A stretch of 64,000 nucleotides of DNA from Synchiropus splendidus (taxonomy: Eukaryota; Chordata; Actinopteri; Syngnathiformes; Callionymidae), in the NCBI RefSeq assembly GCF_027744825.2, contig NC_071342.1, positions 8,389,501 to 8,453,500 on the forward strand. The letters are read 5' to 3'. The notes beneath the pieces are model-generated. The model was not told where the DNA came from, ran no database searches, and saw only the letters and a list, made by a program, of their open reading frames with translations. Below are positions 11,575 through 23,689 of this stretch, in pieces (position 1 is the stretch's first letter; each line of letters begins with the position of its first letter). Both the position numbers and the translations under genes were made by a program.

Positions 11575-12225
11575 TTTGGGTCATCAATAATGCATTATTG
11601 CTATATTCATAATACATCATCATGCATTTATAAGGCTTCATAAAAAATAATAATAATGTAATTTAGTTGAACAGTTTGCACTCCATACAACACAGAACCT
11701 TTGTCAGTGCAGGAGTTCCTGGTCCACTGATCACACTGACGCACAAGACACGTGGCAGCTAGGATGATAACAACAACAACAAACATGGAGCGAAAAACCT
11801 CCCTGAACAAAAGCAAACAGATGCTTTTGTTTGCTTTTGTCCAGGGAGGTATTTTCAAGACATTAAAAGAGCTTTAGTTTAAAGAAGTTGATATAAAAAC
11901 GTGAATACAGCCACCATTATTGTGCCATTGTCAAACTAATGCAAAATAAACAATATTTTGTTGTTTAAATGTATATATGGGTTCATCACTTGATTCAGTA
12001 ATATACTTCAGTAATTCAGTAATAAATATTTTTCAATCGAATCCCACCCCTAATAATAACCTGCATGTTGTGATTACAAATAACACATATTTACTACCTT
12101 ACAATACTTCAGACACCACGCAATAAGTTGTCACACGCATTGATAGCATCTTCTTTGAAGCCTTATGAATGCATCGAGATGTCTTATGAATGTAATGCAT
12201 TAGAGATGAGAACTTCATAAAAAGC
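11575..12225. repeat. fold-back element with inverted ends
   Basis: The left end (about 11585-11643, containing TGCATTTATAAGGCTTCATA) is the approximate reverse complement of the right end (about 12151-12215, containing GAAGCCTTATGAATGCAT). About 500 bp separate the arms. The structure suggests a miniature inverted-repeat transposon. The true outer ends may lie further out, because the sequence near 11399 (GGTCACACTTTGGATCAGGG) also looks like a fish transposon end. The interior includes the hairpin at 11794-11855. Confidence 0.5.
11794..11855. repeat. near-perfect short hairpin
   Basis: The left arm 11794-11819 pairs with 11828-11855 across an 8-base loop, with one mismatch and a two-base insertion near the base. 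The arms contain CTCCCTGAACAAAAGC and GCTTTTGTCCAGGGAG. It lies inside the fold-back element at 11575-12225. It may be a nested insertion end or simply an inverted duplication. Confidence 0.65.
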
Positions 12226-14618
12226 GTAACTATAATTTTCAATATCTATCCACATTGTGGCGCTCTCCAGTTCCTGATTTAAGGAAGTGTAAGCAGATGT
12301 TGAACCCTCAGGTAACCATGTGACCTGATCTGAGTGGGTTAAATGTTTTAAAGATTTAAGTGCAGCCAGACATCGGCGACAGAAGAGAAACCTCCTCAAA
12401 GTCATTCCAGCGTCTGGGAGCCTACGCAAGGCTCTCCGCGCCGCGTGTCGGCACCCCGATCACTTCGGATATGTGAATAGATCAATACTCATTTGGAGTG
12501 ATGCAACGCGGTGTGTTCGCTGACATTTGTCCCAGTAAGCTTGGACAGCGCAATCTCAGCCCCCCGGGGTCAGAGGAGCCATCTGAATGATTGGGCGACT
12601 AACACATTCCTGGCTGCTATTTTCAGATAGTAATCTAGCCGGGCGGTGCGTGAAGATCAGGTGTCGACGGGAAAATCCTTGCTGACAAGTACAAAGAGGG
12701 AATCCATTTGAATTTAAACAATTCCAAAATAGTTAAATATTTAAAGAGCAACCAGGCATAAAATCGCAACAAAACATTTGGTGCTCGAGTCGATGATTCT
12801 GCCTCCATCTCCTCAGGTGCGAAGGAAAGGAGCAGAGGCAGATCAACAGACAGATGAGTGCAGGTACTGCAGTAATGAGGAGGATGTAGCAGTCTGTTGT
12901 GGTTAAGGAGGAGCTGCGCTAAAAACAAGCTGGTTTTCGAGCTCTTGGTGGAGGTGTTTGGAATTATCTCCTGCGATTAGACTTTTTGGTGTAAAACCAA
13001 AACATTCCTGAAACATTTTTCTAGCTTCTTTTCTGTTTCTTATCTATTTAATCCAATGTATTATTAACATCCATTTTCTTGTTTTGCCAAGGCTGAGCTT
13101 TTTTGTTGATACTGATAATGATATATTTTTTGAGGTGTAGCAGACGACCAGATTTTTCTCAGTGGACATGGGAAGACCTCATGGTTAAGGTTAGGACTGG
13201 GAGCCTGTTTATTTGAGCTGCTGGTGACCTTTGATCAGCAAAGGGATGGATAGATCTGGAACTAAAAATATCTGTCTTCTTCATAACATTTTTTGTGGCA
13301 CAGTTCTCGGAGCAGACATTCAACATTGCAAAAAAGGAGGCTACGCTTAGATCATAGCATAGTTTCCTGCTGTGCTACAGTATATGGAGACGGCGGCTGC
13401 CTTGACCAACACTGTGGCCCGACAACATCTTGTTTCCCAATAATGTGCTTTTATAATGGAATTTTCATGTCAAATACCTGAATGTCAAACATTATGTATC
13501 ATAATTCATTCCGACCTCAGATTAGGGGACATTTGTTACCCTAAATAAACAACTTATTCACGTGTGTATTCGCAGCATATGAACTAGTAATTCACTTCAT
13601 TGTAAAGCATTAAGTGTATTAAGGCTAGAAAAGTTCATTCTAACCAACAACATAATTACAGAGTATTAACCATAAATAAACAAGTAATTAGTTCACTAAT
13701 AGTTTATCCCCCAGTCTAAAGTGTGTTCATTAAAACATGACAACTTGAAAGAGTTAAATGACTGAATTCAACTACGCAATTATACACAATTATACTCCAT
13801 ACTTGGCTCCCTATTTCTTCTATTTTACCCCGCTCCCGACAGTTTTATTTTATTAATCTTGAAATGATTTCCAAACCCAAAACAGAACTATCCCACACTT
13901 CACTTGCAGAAGTGGTTTTACACTTCCTCACACATAACAGTACATCATTCGGAACCTTGAGGAAAATTTATTAGCAGCCCAAACATACACAAAGAATCCA
14001 ATATACTTTGGTTGAGCATATATTTAGCTATTAATGTGACCCAACAGACTTGAACATCTCCGAGTCTTCAATTTGCCTGAACTGGGGCTGAAATTACAGA
14101 AATTTAGAAGGAGATAATGGATCAGTTAATGAGTTCTGGGAAGTATCCTCAGAAGTACCCGGGAAATATATAAAGAAAATGTATAAAGGCAGTAATCGCA
14201 CATTTCAGATGGAAGTAATCTGGGAGGCACAAATAAAGTTTTCATTAAAACTTCAGAAGAGGTGCATTACGTAATGTGCTTTTTAGCTCGGCCCGAATGA
14301 AGCGAGACATCTGGACGACTGGAACTCAAGCGGAAGCGAATTGAATACAAGTGCATGCCTCTGCCCTAGAACCTCATTTAAACTTGTACTTTTACACCGC
14401 ACCAGTATGAAGTCAATGTCATGATCGCATTCTATTTGCGGCACAAAACCTTTGATATGGTCCAGATAACAGCACGTGCTGGTGCCCGGTGACATGCGGG
14501 ACTTCGGTCCTGATCCGGCATCAGTGACAGGTCAGTGCTGGTCCCAGGCAGATATGTGATCTGACATGTAATACCACAACAGCGGCTGCAGCGGACTTAT
14601 CGATTTTCTTTTATTTAG

Positions 14619-14811
14619 CAAAGCATCTTGGAACAGAATCCCTCAGCCCACGGAAGCAGATGTTTTGGTTATGAAGCTCCAAAAGAAGACATTACCATAC
14701 GAGCTGGTGCGTTTGCTGAAGGTGGAAACAGAGGGCAGCTCGGTCATCCACGTGATCCGGCCAGAGAATGTGAAGGACATTGTGCCCCGAAACATGGGTT
14801 TTGTTTCAATG
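14619..14811 (+). CDS. internal coding exon of unidentified gene A (exon i)
   Basis: A pyrimidine-rich acceptor, TTTTCTTTTATTTAG, ends at 14618, and a strong donor, ATG|GTGAGTAAA, follows 14811. Between them one frame is open for 64 codons (codons start at 14620). Third positions are rich in G/C where the surroundings are AT-rich, for example GTGATCCGGCCAGAGAATGT. The peptide includes WNRIPQPTEADVLVMKL and HVIRPENVKDIVPRNMGFVS. It is hydrophilic with no signal or membrane segment. I do not recognise the family. The exon ends in phase 0 and the next candidate exon starts in phase 0. No upstream exon was found, so the gene's 5' end is missing or distant. It could also be a relic of a once-complete gene. 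It lies on the opposite strand from chrm3, possibly within its intron. Confidence 0.6.
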
Positions 14812-14999
14812 GTGAGTAAATTCATGTCACACAACAGCAGTGCTGCTTGGTGGCATCATGTCTTCCACACAAACACTACATTCAAGACCAAAGAAGCTTC
14901 ACTGGATCCAGGCGTAAAAGCAAAGAAGCAATGGACACTGCCTCTCCCTCTAGTCAACATTAACAGACAAATCTAATTCAAATCTTTCTATCTATAATA

Positions 15000-15389
15000 T
15001 TGTTCAGGCATGGTCCAAAAACACGCAAGCAGCTACTTTTTTTCTCACGGTCTGAACCCTGCGGCTTATACAACCACATGAGCAATATATAACGCCAACA
15101 GAGGCAAACTCCTGGAGGACTGCAGATGAGAAGCAGCAGAGACCGGCTGTGCTGTGGGAACCTCGGACACGAGTTCAAGATTCAACTTCGGAACATTGCT
15201 GAGTTTGTTTCACGAGTCAGTCCCGATGCTGGATACAGTTTTCAAAACTAGTTTAGAAGTGATCCTCATGCAGTTTTAAAAAGCACCATTGCACCTGCGG
15301 CTTATAGACCCGTGTGGCTTATGTATGAACAAGATCTGTTTTCCTTCTTAAATTTAGTGGTGCGCTCCACAGTCTGGAATACACGGTAC
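15000..15389 (+). mobile_element. degenerate MITE of the 'gcggcttatagacc' type
   Basis: The stretch contains GCTACTTTTTTTCTCACGG, then CCCTGCGGCTTATACAA. At the other end come CCTGCGGCTTATAGACC, GTGTGGCTTATGTATG and a terminal AGTCTGGAATACACGGTA. These phrases are hallmarks of a widespread fish element whose intact ends read like tacggta-ttttccggactataag. Here both ends are eroded. It sits in the intron between the two exons of gene A, so it is intronic rather than exonic. Confidence 0.65.
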
Positions 15390-15699
15390 AACCATAACCA
15401 TCCTGTCAAGTGATTTTATGGGGCAACCAAGAGCTTTGAACTCTTATTCTCTGATAAAAGTTTGGCCTTAAAAAGCACCACCTCAATTCTCAACCCTTGC
15501 CCCAACTCTTATTTTATTTAAGGAAGAGTTCTTGGTTGAAAAGCCTGATGCATCAACAGGCAATGCTGACAGCTGACTTCCGTGTGATGCTGGGACAAAA
15601 GGTTGTTACTTATACTGTAGTAGTTCATCCTGCGACTTGGACTGGGTTTATAATTTCAGCATTTGAGTTTCACTGTCTGGCTCTAAATTGTGTGTATGC

Positions 15700-15775
15700 A
15701 AAAGTGGCTGGCCTACAACGGATTCCTTTCCAGGGTGTCCCTCGCCCCAACAAGCTGGGATAAGCGAAAAAGCAG
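15700..15775 (-). repeat. fragment of the 'accctgg...' fish repeat
   Basis: The text GGATTCCTTTCCAGGGTGTCCC, then CGCCCCAACAAGCTGGGATAAGC, is the complement-style tail of a repeat seen across fish genomes. Related pieces occur at 20040-20105 and 27258-27345 in this window. It lies in the intron of gene A. Confidence 0.55.
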
Positions 15776-15850
15776 TAGTGAATAGTTGGTTGATCGATGA
15801 CACAGTTGATCTTATCTTCATCAAATATCTTCTCAGTTCTCTTGGTACAG

Positions 15851-15968
15851 GCCCGAGATGAGAACAAAATCGAGCGGCTGTATTTTAGACTGCTGATGGA
15901 GATGATGGGGCTCCTGCCAGAAGACAATGGTGGCAGGATTTGTGAAAAGGCGCCGAGCCATCTGTCAG
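15851..15968 (+). CDS. internal coding exon of unidentified gene A (exon ii)
   Basis: The acceptor CAGTTCTCTTGGTACAG ends at 15850. The exon then opens directly on a codon and runs 39 codons plus one base to a donor, CTGTCAG|GTACTT. The peptide begins ARDENKIERLYFRLLMEMMG and continues LLPEDNGGRICEKAPSHLS. The preceding exon closes in phase 0 and this one opens in phase 0, so the join is in frame across a 1,039 bp intron. Codon choice matches exon i, and both exons sit in otherwise stop-rich DNA. It ends in phase 1 and needs a further downstream exon, which I could not find with confidence. The KIERLYFRLLMEMM stretch could form an amphipathic helix. Family unknown. Confidence 0.6.
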
Positions 15969-18045
15969 GTACTTGCTGCTGACAAGAGCCGGCATTTAGC
16001 ACATCGCTGGCAGGAAATGGCCTGGCTGGCATGTGGGAGAGCTGATTTGAGCTTCAAGTTTAAAGGTAGCCTCAGCCTCATGTCTGCATGAATAAAATTG
16101 CCATGAGAAATCATAAAGGGTGGACAGAGCTTGTCAGCGGGAACAAGACAGGTGTCGTGAAAATGTAGGCGGTGTTTGATAGCGAAGAAGACCATCGACA
16201 TCAAAAGAAGATAAAACAGAAGCTGCTGTCGGGGGGAGGGAGGAGGGTGAAGCCAGCTGCTGCGGGTCTACGTGCCAAAGTGCAACGCAAACGGAACACG
16301 GAGAGGTGAAGCAAAAGAGTAAATTAAAGAGAGGCTGATGGCACCAGTCTGTGATTCTCGGTGTTGGTGCCTAAACAGCGTGTGAACGCTGGGTATCGCT
16401 CCATCACATCTGAAACAGATGGAGCACTTGGGAGAAGGGACTTTTTGTACAGGAGCTTGGACCAACCAGACGATGATACCACAGGAAGCTCTGAATTAAA
16501 ACTAACCCTGATGATTAAATCCATATCTGTTGATGATGGTCACACAACAGGGCACATATCAGATGACATATGGGGAGGAGAATCCACATCTTATTTGAGC
16601 ATCAGGTGCAGCGGAACAGTTTGGTCCTCAAATCATTGCAAGAGTCAATGTTCATATTTCCAGTCCTGACAAAAGTACTTCATATTTCAGAACTGAAGCA
16701 ACAAAAACACAGTCAAATAAGCAGTGAAGTCATGACTTCTAACTGCCTGACCTCGCTGCAGCCGTGGACACATGCTTCTAAACAACTTTCTTGATTTCTG
16801 GTCCCATGCTTCTCTATACAGCTGGTCACCATAAGGCCACCAGAAGAGTTGGGCTCATAGCAGCATTGAAAAGTGCATTCATCTAAAAACACTCCTGCAC
16901 ATTCAACTGTTTTCAAGCACAACATGCATTTACAGCATCAGTTCAACACTGGTGTGTTCAGGTACGTCACAATTTCCTGCATTATTTATAGGAATCACAG
17001 TGTGGTATTTGTTGACAACATAATCTATTACCTTCAGTATATAGAAAATTAGGCCATGTTTATATAAGTTCCTCTTATTCCAATGTAGCCAAAAAAAGTG
17101 GCTCAACAAAAATCCAGTCATCAATGTTTTTGTCCTCGTATATATTGCTGCAGTGTTTTGGACCTCGGCTGTGAGAGCAACATTCACATCTCTGCATTCC
17201 ACTGCCAGCTTTGCCTTAAACACAGTTTTGAAAAAAGGCCAGATTGAAGTTTGTGTTAAAAACAAACAAAAAAGAAAAACCCACCACACTTTTGAGACTT
17301 GTGATTTATTTATCGCTCTTAGCACTTTGAGTTTCGAAACCACCCAAGCGAACCAGAAGTGTTGCTACAAATGTTATATAAGTATTTTATTTATTTAACA
17401 ACCTGGTCATTTCCTGCAAACTTTAAATTCAGCAGCGTGAGGGTGTTAAGTTTCCCTCTGTGACAGACAGAAAAGTGAATTTGTTAAATAGAGACGTCCC
17501 CTCTGCAGGTTAATACCAGGAAACGGTTGTTCATCCTCCGTCACCACCAGCCGGGAGCTTTTCATTTTTCCTGCTTACACTGGCCCCGGCAGCCATAAAC
17601 ACATGGCGCTTTGACAGACAGAGCGCGCTCTGTGACCAAAACAATGTGGGGAAATGAAACAATAATCGGTGTGAGATGTTGTGCAGGTGTCTGCGAGGGG
17701 ATTTCTATCCCGGGTCTAAAGCTGGTGAGATCAGACGGATCATTTTCAGAGGACTCTCTTACTGGTTTGTGAAGACACTGTAGCTTAAAATCCCAAATGT
17801 TCACTGCGGTCAAGTGTGTCTGCTAGTTAAAAGTCTGATAACACTCAGTAATAAACAATGCCATGGTGAAGTTATGCGTAGCTCATTAGTCACACGGAAA
17901 AAAATAACTTGATGGTACATTCAGAAACCTTGTAATTCTGAGCTTTAATCCATCAATTCTAGGACCTTGATGGAGAAGTACATTTATAAGTTGAGAAGGA
18001 GTTGCACTCAGGTTCCAAGAGGAAGTGTCGTCTCGCATGAGGAAT
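15969..18045. other. non-coding stretch
   Basis: No exon continuing gene A in the required phase could be supported. The long minus frame at 16930-17343 has weak codon character and no recognisable motif. No clear repeat is seen. Confidence 0.35.
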
Positions 18046-18490
18046 TATCAGACAAGTATGTGGGGGTTGTATAGGGACAGTGATGGTGTGAGCTGCAGGA
18101 GTGACAGACTAAGATATGAGGCTGTCAGGAGACCATGATGTTTGCTGATGACATAGTGATCTGTAGGGAGCAGAAACGCTGGAGAGAAGAGGAAAGAAGG
18201 TCTGTATAAGCAAGACAGACTACATCTGCATAAATGAGAGTGAGGGAGGAGGGCGTAGGGGAGGGGAGTAGAGGAAGTGATGAGTTCAGGTATTTGGGAT
18301 CAGTCATATCGAGTGTTGGACTCTGTATGACTGATCGCCAGGAACTCAAGGAGGCACCCTAAAGCTTGACTCTAACTCTCTAAGTCCAGTTTCCTGCTAT
18401 AATGCATCACATCCATGTTCATTAGGGACAGAAATGCCCTCGAGCAGGTGGGTCTGGAGATGGATCTGCTGAACCACACCCCCCCTCAAA
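18046..18490 (+). pseudogene. decayed LINE reverse-transcriptase fragment
   Basis: The DNA at about 18134-18172 reads MMFADDIVICREQ in one frame, the catalytic F/YADD box of LINE reverse transcriptases. Shortly after, following frame changes, come KTDYICINESEGGG-like and DEFRYLGSVISS-like pieces. These match the order of the KTEYM...FKYLGS region typical of RTE-type elements. Frames shift between the pieces and stops intervene, so it is a dead 5'-truncated copy. The clade is inferred only from motif wording. Confidence 0.7.
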
Positions 18491-20039
18491 CAAGGCTCTG
18501 AAGGCTTCACATGAAGGGAGTTGAAAAATAGTCCGTGTTTTACAAGTGACCCCTCCAAATTGAGGTGATCCCTCTCTCTTTCTGGGGTCCTCTCCTTATT
18601 AAAACAACATCACAGGAGGAAAAAACAAGACATATAGACATCAGGATCCGAAAGAATGGAAGCAATCGCCAACCTCAACGAAGCGTTTACTCTAGACATC
18701 TTGCTGACATTTAGCGAAATATTTTGGAGCACAAACATGTATCTCAGGGTGTTAAAGCAGCCGAAATTGACTGCTCAGGTGTGAGCGAGGAGAGAAAAGT
18801 ACACATGAATAGCAAGGTAGGATGCTGTTATGCTCTCTGACCAAAGCTGGAGGCTCACGGGATTTCACACACATCCTCACCTCAGCGGTGGTCTCTGGGC
18901 TTTTTGACAGCCGCAGTAACAAGCTGCAGGGAATCTTTAGACATGGCGCACTCAGACACTTAGACAAGCCCGCTCCATTGTATGTACACGAAGGAGGAAA
19001 AGTACAGGGGTGAAATAGAGGTAGCGGCGGGATATGTCAATGCACAGAGACGGGGTAACAGGAATTAACCTCTTTTTGCAAGGCACAATAACACTTGGAT
19101 TGTGGAGTCAAGGTGACTGAATTTTTAAATTGACTCAGGAATAAGTAAATACATCTGCTTATGCAACAATGCTATTCCAGTGACCTGGAAGAAAGAGAAC
19201 CAGCAAAAACATACTTTTACCACGCAGCTTTGAGGAACGTTCTCTGTTCAGATGGACATAATTCCAGGTCTGAGCCTTCTGTCTGGCGAGGTCACTTCAA
19301 CACATATACCATAAGCATATTACCGGGAGCCAAATGTGATCAACCCCTTAAAAGGAAGTGCAAACATCTGCCTATGAGCAGCCACTCACAAGAGATGGAG
19401 CGGGAGAAAAAGCACACGCTCACTGCTGTGTAAACACTCAGCGGTGGGACTAGAGGGGTCTTCACTGCTGGAGGTGCAGGTTGTGCAAACGGATATTGTA
19501 AAATAGGGAGTTTGGAATTTGCACGTGGAATACCTCCTGCCGTGAGAGTGTACTTCCTCGTGCTGAGGGATGTTCAGAAGTGTGCAGGAACAAACACTTG
19601 GAAGACTTGGGAGAGAGGGCTGTTGGGTGATGGTGACCATCTACCACTGCTTTGACTCCAGCAGGCATGTGGCGTCTCTGCAACAGAGCATCTTACATAA
19701 GGAGACGAAAAAAAAACTCGAGCAAGTCTGTTTCTCTCAAACACTCGGTGGAATGCTGCACACATCAGCGGGGGCAATGACTGGAGTCAATAACAAAGCC
19801 TTGGAAATCCTTAAGGTAGCGTTGAGCTACAAAGAGTCATGCGGGTGAGTCCAAACATTTTGTCTGGTGGATGAAGTCAGACTTACATAAACTGTTGACA
19901 AAGTGCTGAAGTATTACAAACACAGGGGCACATCTCAGGCCGCAACTCCTCTCATTCACTCATGCTCACAGTGTCTCATAGACTCATGCAGCAGGACGTG
20001 GGATTAGGCAAAATGTTCTGCTTCATGTGCCACATTTGT
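18491..20039. other. non-coding stretch
   Basis: Frames at 18822-19013 and 19570-19848 have some coding flavour. The second runs into a donor-like GTGAGTCC at about 19846. Neither has a good acceptor or a recognisable domain, so neither is called. Confidence 0.3.
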
Positions 20040-20105
20040 GAACACAAGTGCAAGCTCGCCCCAGCCACACTGGGGCGAAGGCGGTGTACACATTTTGGTA
20101 ATCCC
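20040..20105 (+). repeat. fragment of the 'ggcgaaggcggtgtaca' fish repeat
   Basis: It reads GCCCCAGCCACACTGGGGCG, then AAGGCGGTGTACAC, the upstream part of the same family seen at 27258-27345. It contains a perfect 9-bp hairpin, TCGCCCCAG/CTGGGGCGA, with a 5-base loop at 20056-20078. Confidence 0.55.
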
Positions 20106-20880
20106 TGGTCAGTATAATTTAAAAACAATAACCCTGATCAAAATTTTATTTTTTTATCATGATACTTAAAAAATGCTCTTGCAATTGTACTGTACTGTTA
20201 TATTTTCCCCAATGACTTTTATTCTTATGAATACACAAACACACAATACAAACAAAATAACTCTTAATATAAATTCAATTCAATTTTCAATTTTAATGCA
20301 TTGACTTTTACATTTTGCCGATCAGCTAGATGCCATTCATTTCGGAAAGATATTGAAAGCCTGTGTTTGATGTGGAGTTCATTCACTCGAATTCACAACT
20401 GACATCCAATAATTCAGTGACAAGAGCTTCCGAAAGTCGCCCCATTCCTCACCCACAGTGCTCCTCGCCCTTCTCATGTGATCCACACTCCCTGCCTGGG
20501 ACTGGGAAAACACATTATACTCCACTGAAACTCAGCCTTCGGCCTCAGTATAGGACACATAAGTCCACTTTCCCAACATCACCATATTACGCGACGGGAG
20601 TGAGGATGGGTTGACATCGCACCTCACAATCAACGCCAGATTCCTTGTCTTTATGTCTCATAAGTTCGAGAAAATGCTGGTGTACAACTGAATATTGAGC
20701 ACAGACAACGACAAAAATGAGAGCTGATAAAACACAAAACTGAAGTAACAAAAATGCCCAAAATAAAATGTAAAGTTCTCAATTCTAATTCAATTTTCAG
20801 TTTTAACCTGTCCATTCAAATGTTCAGAGCTCCTGTAAGCTCTGTGTGTAGATAGTGAAAGTTTCCTAAAATCATTCTGC

Positions 20881-20964
20881 ACGTGTGTGTGCATGCTCGC
20901 ACACATTCTGTCTCTCTCTCTCACTCACACACCGCTACACACACCCCTACACACACACACGCAC
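20881..20964 (+). repeat. imperfect GT/TC/CA microsatellite cluster
   Basis: Interrupted GT, TC and CA dinucleotide tracts occur in succession. Confidence 0.75.
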
Positions 20965-21999
20965 GGGCAGACGAGGGTCTATCCCATTTCTCGCCATCAT
21001 AATATCAACCCCGGTGACATAACTATACCTGGCAGTTGAGCTTGAAATAGCTTTCAAATTTGATTCTCTAAATTCTCGGGGGATGCTGTTGTGGTCTCAT
21101 CTGTCCCTGTATCAGAATCCTAATGCATCATGAAGCAGCTGAAGACAAATCTGACCCTGGCGCAGATGTGGACAGAACGATAAAAAAAAAGGAAGGAATC
21201 ATGGCAGGAATCACAGCTACGGTCTTGTTCCTTCTCATTTCATATGATCGCTCTAATAAGAGACACGGAACAGATTCACTTGAGGTGATCAGGCCTAATT
21301 TTTAATGCAAACCAGCATCATACGCAAACCATCCAGGCTGCAGGATTAATTTAGTTGCGCTTACCTTCACTGTATTATTGATCAGTGCTGCGTTTTCACC
21401 AGATCCGTGTCCATATTTAATTCATAGAGTCCCACTGTTTACGTACTGAATGTCCTGAATAACGAAAATATCAGACAGACTGTTCGCTGGAAGGCATTTT
21501 TCCGAAGTTGCTTGTGCAGTTTATCAAAGTAGGAGAGAAGAGTTGATGCTGGAATCACAAGTGAAGAAAACACCTTGATAAATTGCCCCAAGCTTCGGAA
21601 GGGTCGGAAAAATCCAAGAATTCAGTAGAAAGGAATGTTACTCAAACTCTTTACTCGGGAGGACAGAGTTTATGAACTCCGGAGGAGTGGGCTTGAAGCT
21701 GCTGCCGCCACAATCATGGCGATTGTTATTTGAAGAACTGAGGCTGTGTACTCTACAATTACACACAAACAAGCTCTAAAAAGAGATTAGCGCTATAACA
21801 AAAATGGTCAAAGATACCGTTAGGCAGAATTGTTCTGAAAGAAAATTCAAAAAGTTATTTTCATCTTGAAAAACACTTTTATTTCAGTCCAAATTTGGAA
21901 TTAATGTCATGCAATGATAGTTTCTTCTCTTTCTTTGGATACTGACAGTACTCCAATACCCAACAACAAAAGCTCTGAGCGTGAGAAGCCACAACATCC

Positions 22000-22085
22000 G
22001 ACCTGATCTCAAGCTGAGAGTACTGTACATGCAGTGGAGCCTTGTTCATCCAGCTTGCTCTCCAGTATGGGATGACAACAGAACT
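22000..22085 (+). pseudogene. possible LINE RT C-terminal relic
   Basis: One frame reads LKLRVLYMQWSLVHPACSPV followed by WDD. This resembles the segment downstream of the RT catalytic core in CR1/L2/Jockey-type LINEs, which have a SLV.P...SPVWD pattern. Only about 25 residues remain, so this call rests on motif similarity alone. Confidence 0.4.
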
Positions 22086-23689
22086 CCATCTTCTAAAGGC
22101 TTAACTTGAATATACTGACCAACTGACTCATATAGAACCCCTCAAGTAAAGTAATTCCATGTCACAGAGTTGTGAGCAAGACTAGCCTCCTAAATGGCTG
22201 CAAAATGTGTGCTGGATTTCCTGACTTGTGTGTCACGTTCATAAGGTTAAAGGTCTGACCCAGTTCATGGATCAGAAATCTCTGGTGGTTGGATCGTGAA
22301 TTTCCGATCGGTCAATAAACTATGACTGGACTGGATACCGACCACATCCCTCGCCACAACATAATACTGGTTAAAAACAAATGTCATTTTGCAAACAGAA
22401 CTTTCATGACATTTTAGTGTTCACCAGGAAAGGAACGTGCTCAACCGTGCGGGGAGTGCTGACAGTCAGGTGTCGCGCCAAGGTTTATAGTCAACAATTA
22501 CAGTTTATACTGCTGCTTAATGATCCTTGAATGCTAAGGGGAGTGAGGGTTCAGACAGGTTGACAAGTGGCATCTCCAGCCAAGCATGTTGTTATCGGTC
22601 CTTCACTGTAGGCACTGGGGAAGTCTCCATTACAGCTGGAAAAATAAAGAAGCCACAGATCTTAGCAGCAGAACATGCTACACAATTAGCATAATGACCC
22701 GAAGCATGAAGCTATTACATTAATGGATAAATGCGTGGTGTGATGAAGCGTTGGCATGTCGCCTCACGTCTTGCTCATGATGGTGTTTAACACAGAGAAA
22801 AGACAAGAGGACTGAGAGTGAGGAGATCCTCATAAGCCCTGGATACTGTATGGAGCCATGCAGAGTGGAAAAGACACTGCTCCTCCAGGCACCGCTAATG
22901 TGAGTCAGAACACTTGAGGCAAGATCCAACACAGACCTGAGCACCCCCCTGCAGCACTATGTGGGCGGCAGAGCCGCCGAAACCGCTTCTCGGGTTATAA
23001 GAGACTCAAAGGATGAAATCACATTTGGGCTTTTATGATGTATAGACACCTGCTCCCGGCGCTCTCTCAGGTATAATCAGATTAAGTGTTTGGATATTGC
23101 TCTCTCAGGGCTGTGTTGTCAGGACCAGAGCACACTCTTGCAGCGCCACGCAGTGAAACACAGGCTCAGAAATCAATTACAAAAGACACTTGAACAACAA
23201 CCTTTCTTTGGTCTCTGTCAGGCTGCTCTTTGTTTGTTCAATTTGTGGCTCACCATCATAAAATACACACCTCCTACCATCGCTACGTAAAATGAAAAGT
23301 ACATTAGCGCTACTTGATGAGAAGTCACATTAAATTATCATTTTCACCCAATTCACACATATTTTTGTTTGTCTCTATTGTGATGATTTTCAGTGGGTGC
23401 AACGACGATCAACGCTTTCATGCTATAAACCTCTGAACTGCGGTTCAACGTTAGCCCTCCACAGGTGACTGAGCTCTAAACCCTCGCAAAAACCATTTTT
23501 GGGGAAAATGTCATTTCCTACTGTCATTTCAGATGGTAGAGGCGTGGTCCATTTGTGGACGATTAGGATCATTTTTGTGTCTGATAATACTGATGTTTTT
23601 GAAACATTATGGTGATTTATTTTGTGGATTTACTCATGTTCGTCATGGCATAATCCCCAATATTGAAATCCCATTTTTACGAGCGTCAT

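Larger units (their letters stand above)
10701..14618. other. non-coding stretch with repeats
   Basis: Apart from the fold-back element and hairpin near 11.6-12.2 kb, I see no gene. A short (AAT)n run is present near 11372-11396. Frames such as 10948-11142 and 12635-12928 have no codon bias or splice context. Confidence 0.4.
20106..23689. other. non-coding stretch with a LINE relic
   Basis: Besides the microsatellite cluster at 20.9 kb and the LINE relic at 22.0 kb, no gene or clear repeat is supported. Confidence 0.35.

Noticed and set aside
16930..17343. 137-residue minus frame
   Set aside because: Composition is poor in coding signal, with no domain and no splice sites. Treated as chance.
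19570..19848. 92-residue plus frame ending at a GTGAGT donor
   Set aside because: No acceptor could be paired with it and the phase does not clearly continue gene A. The evidence is too thin.
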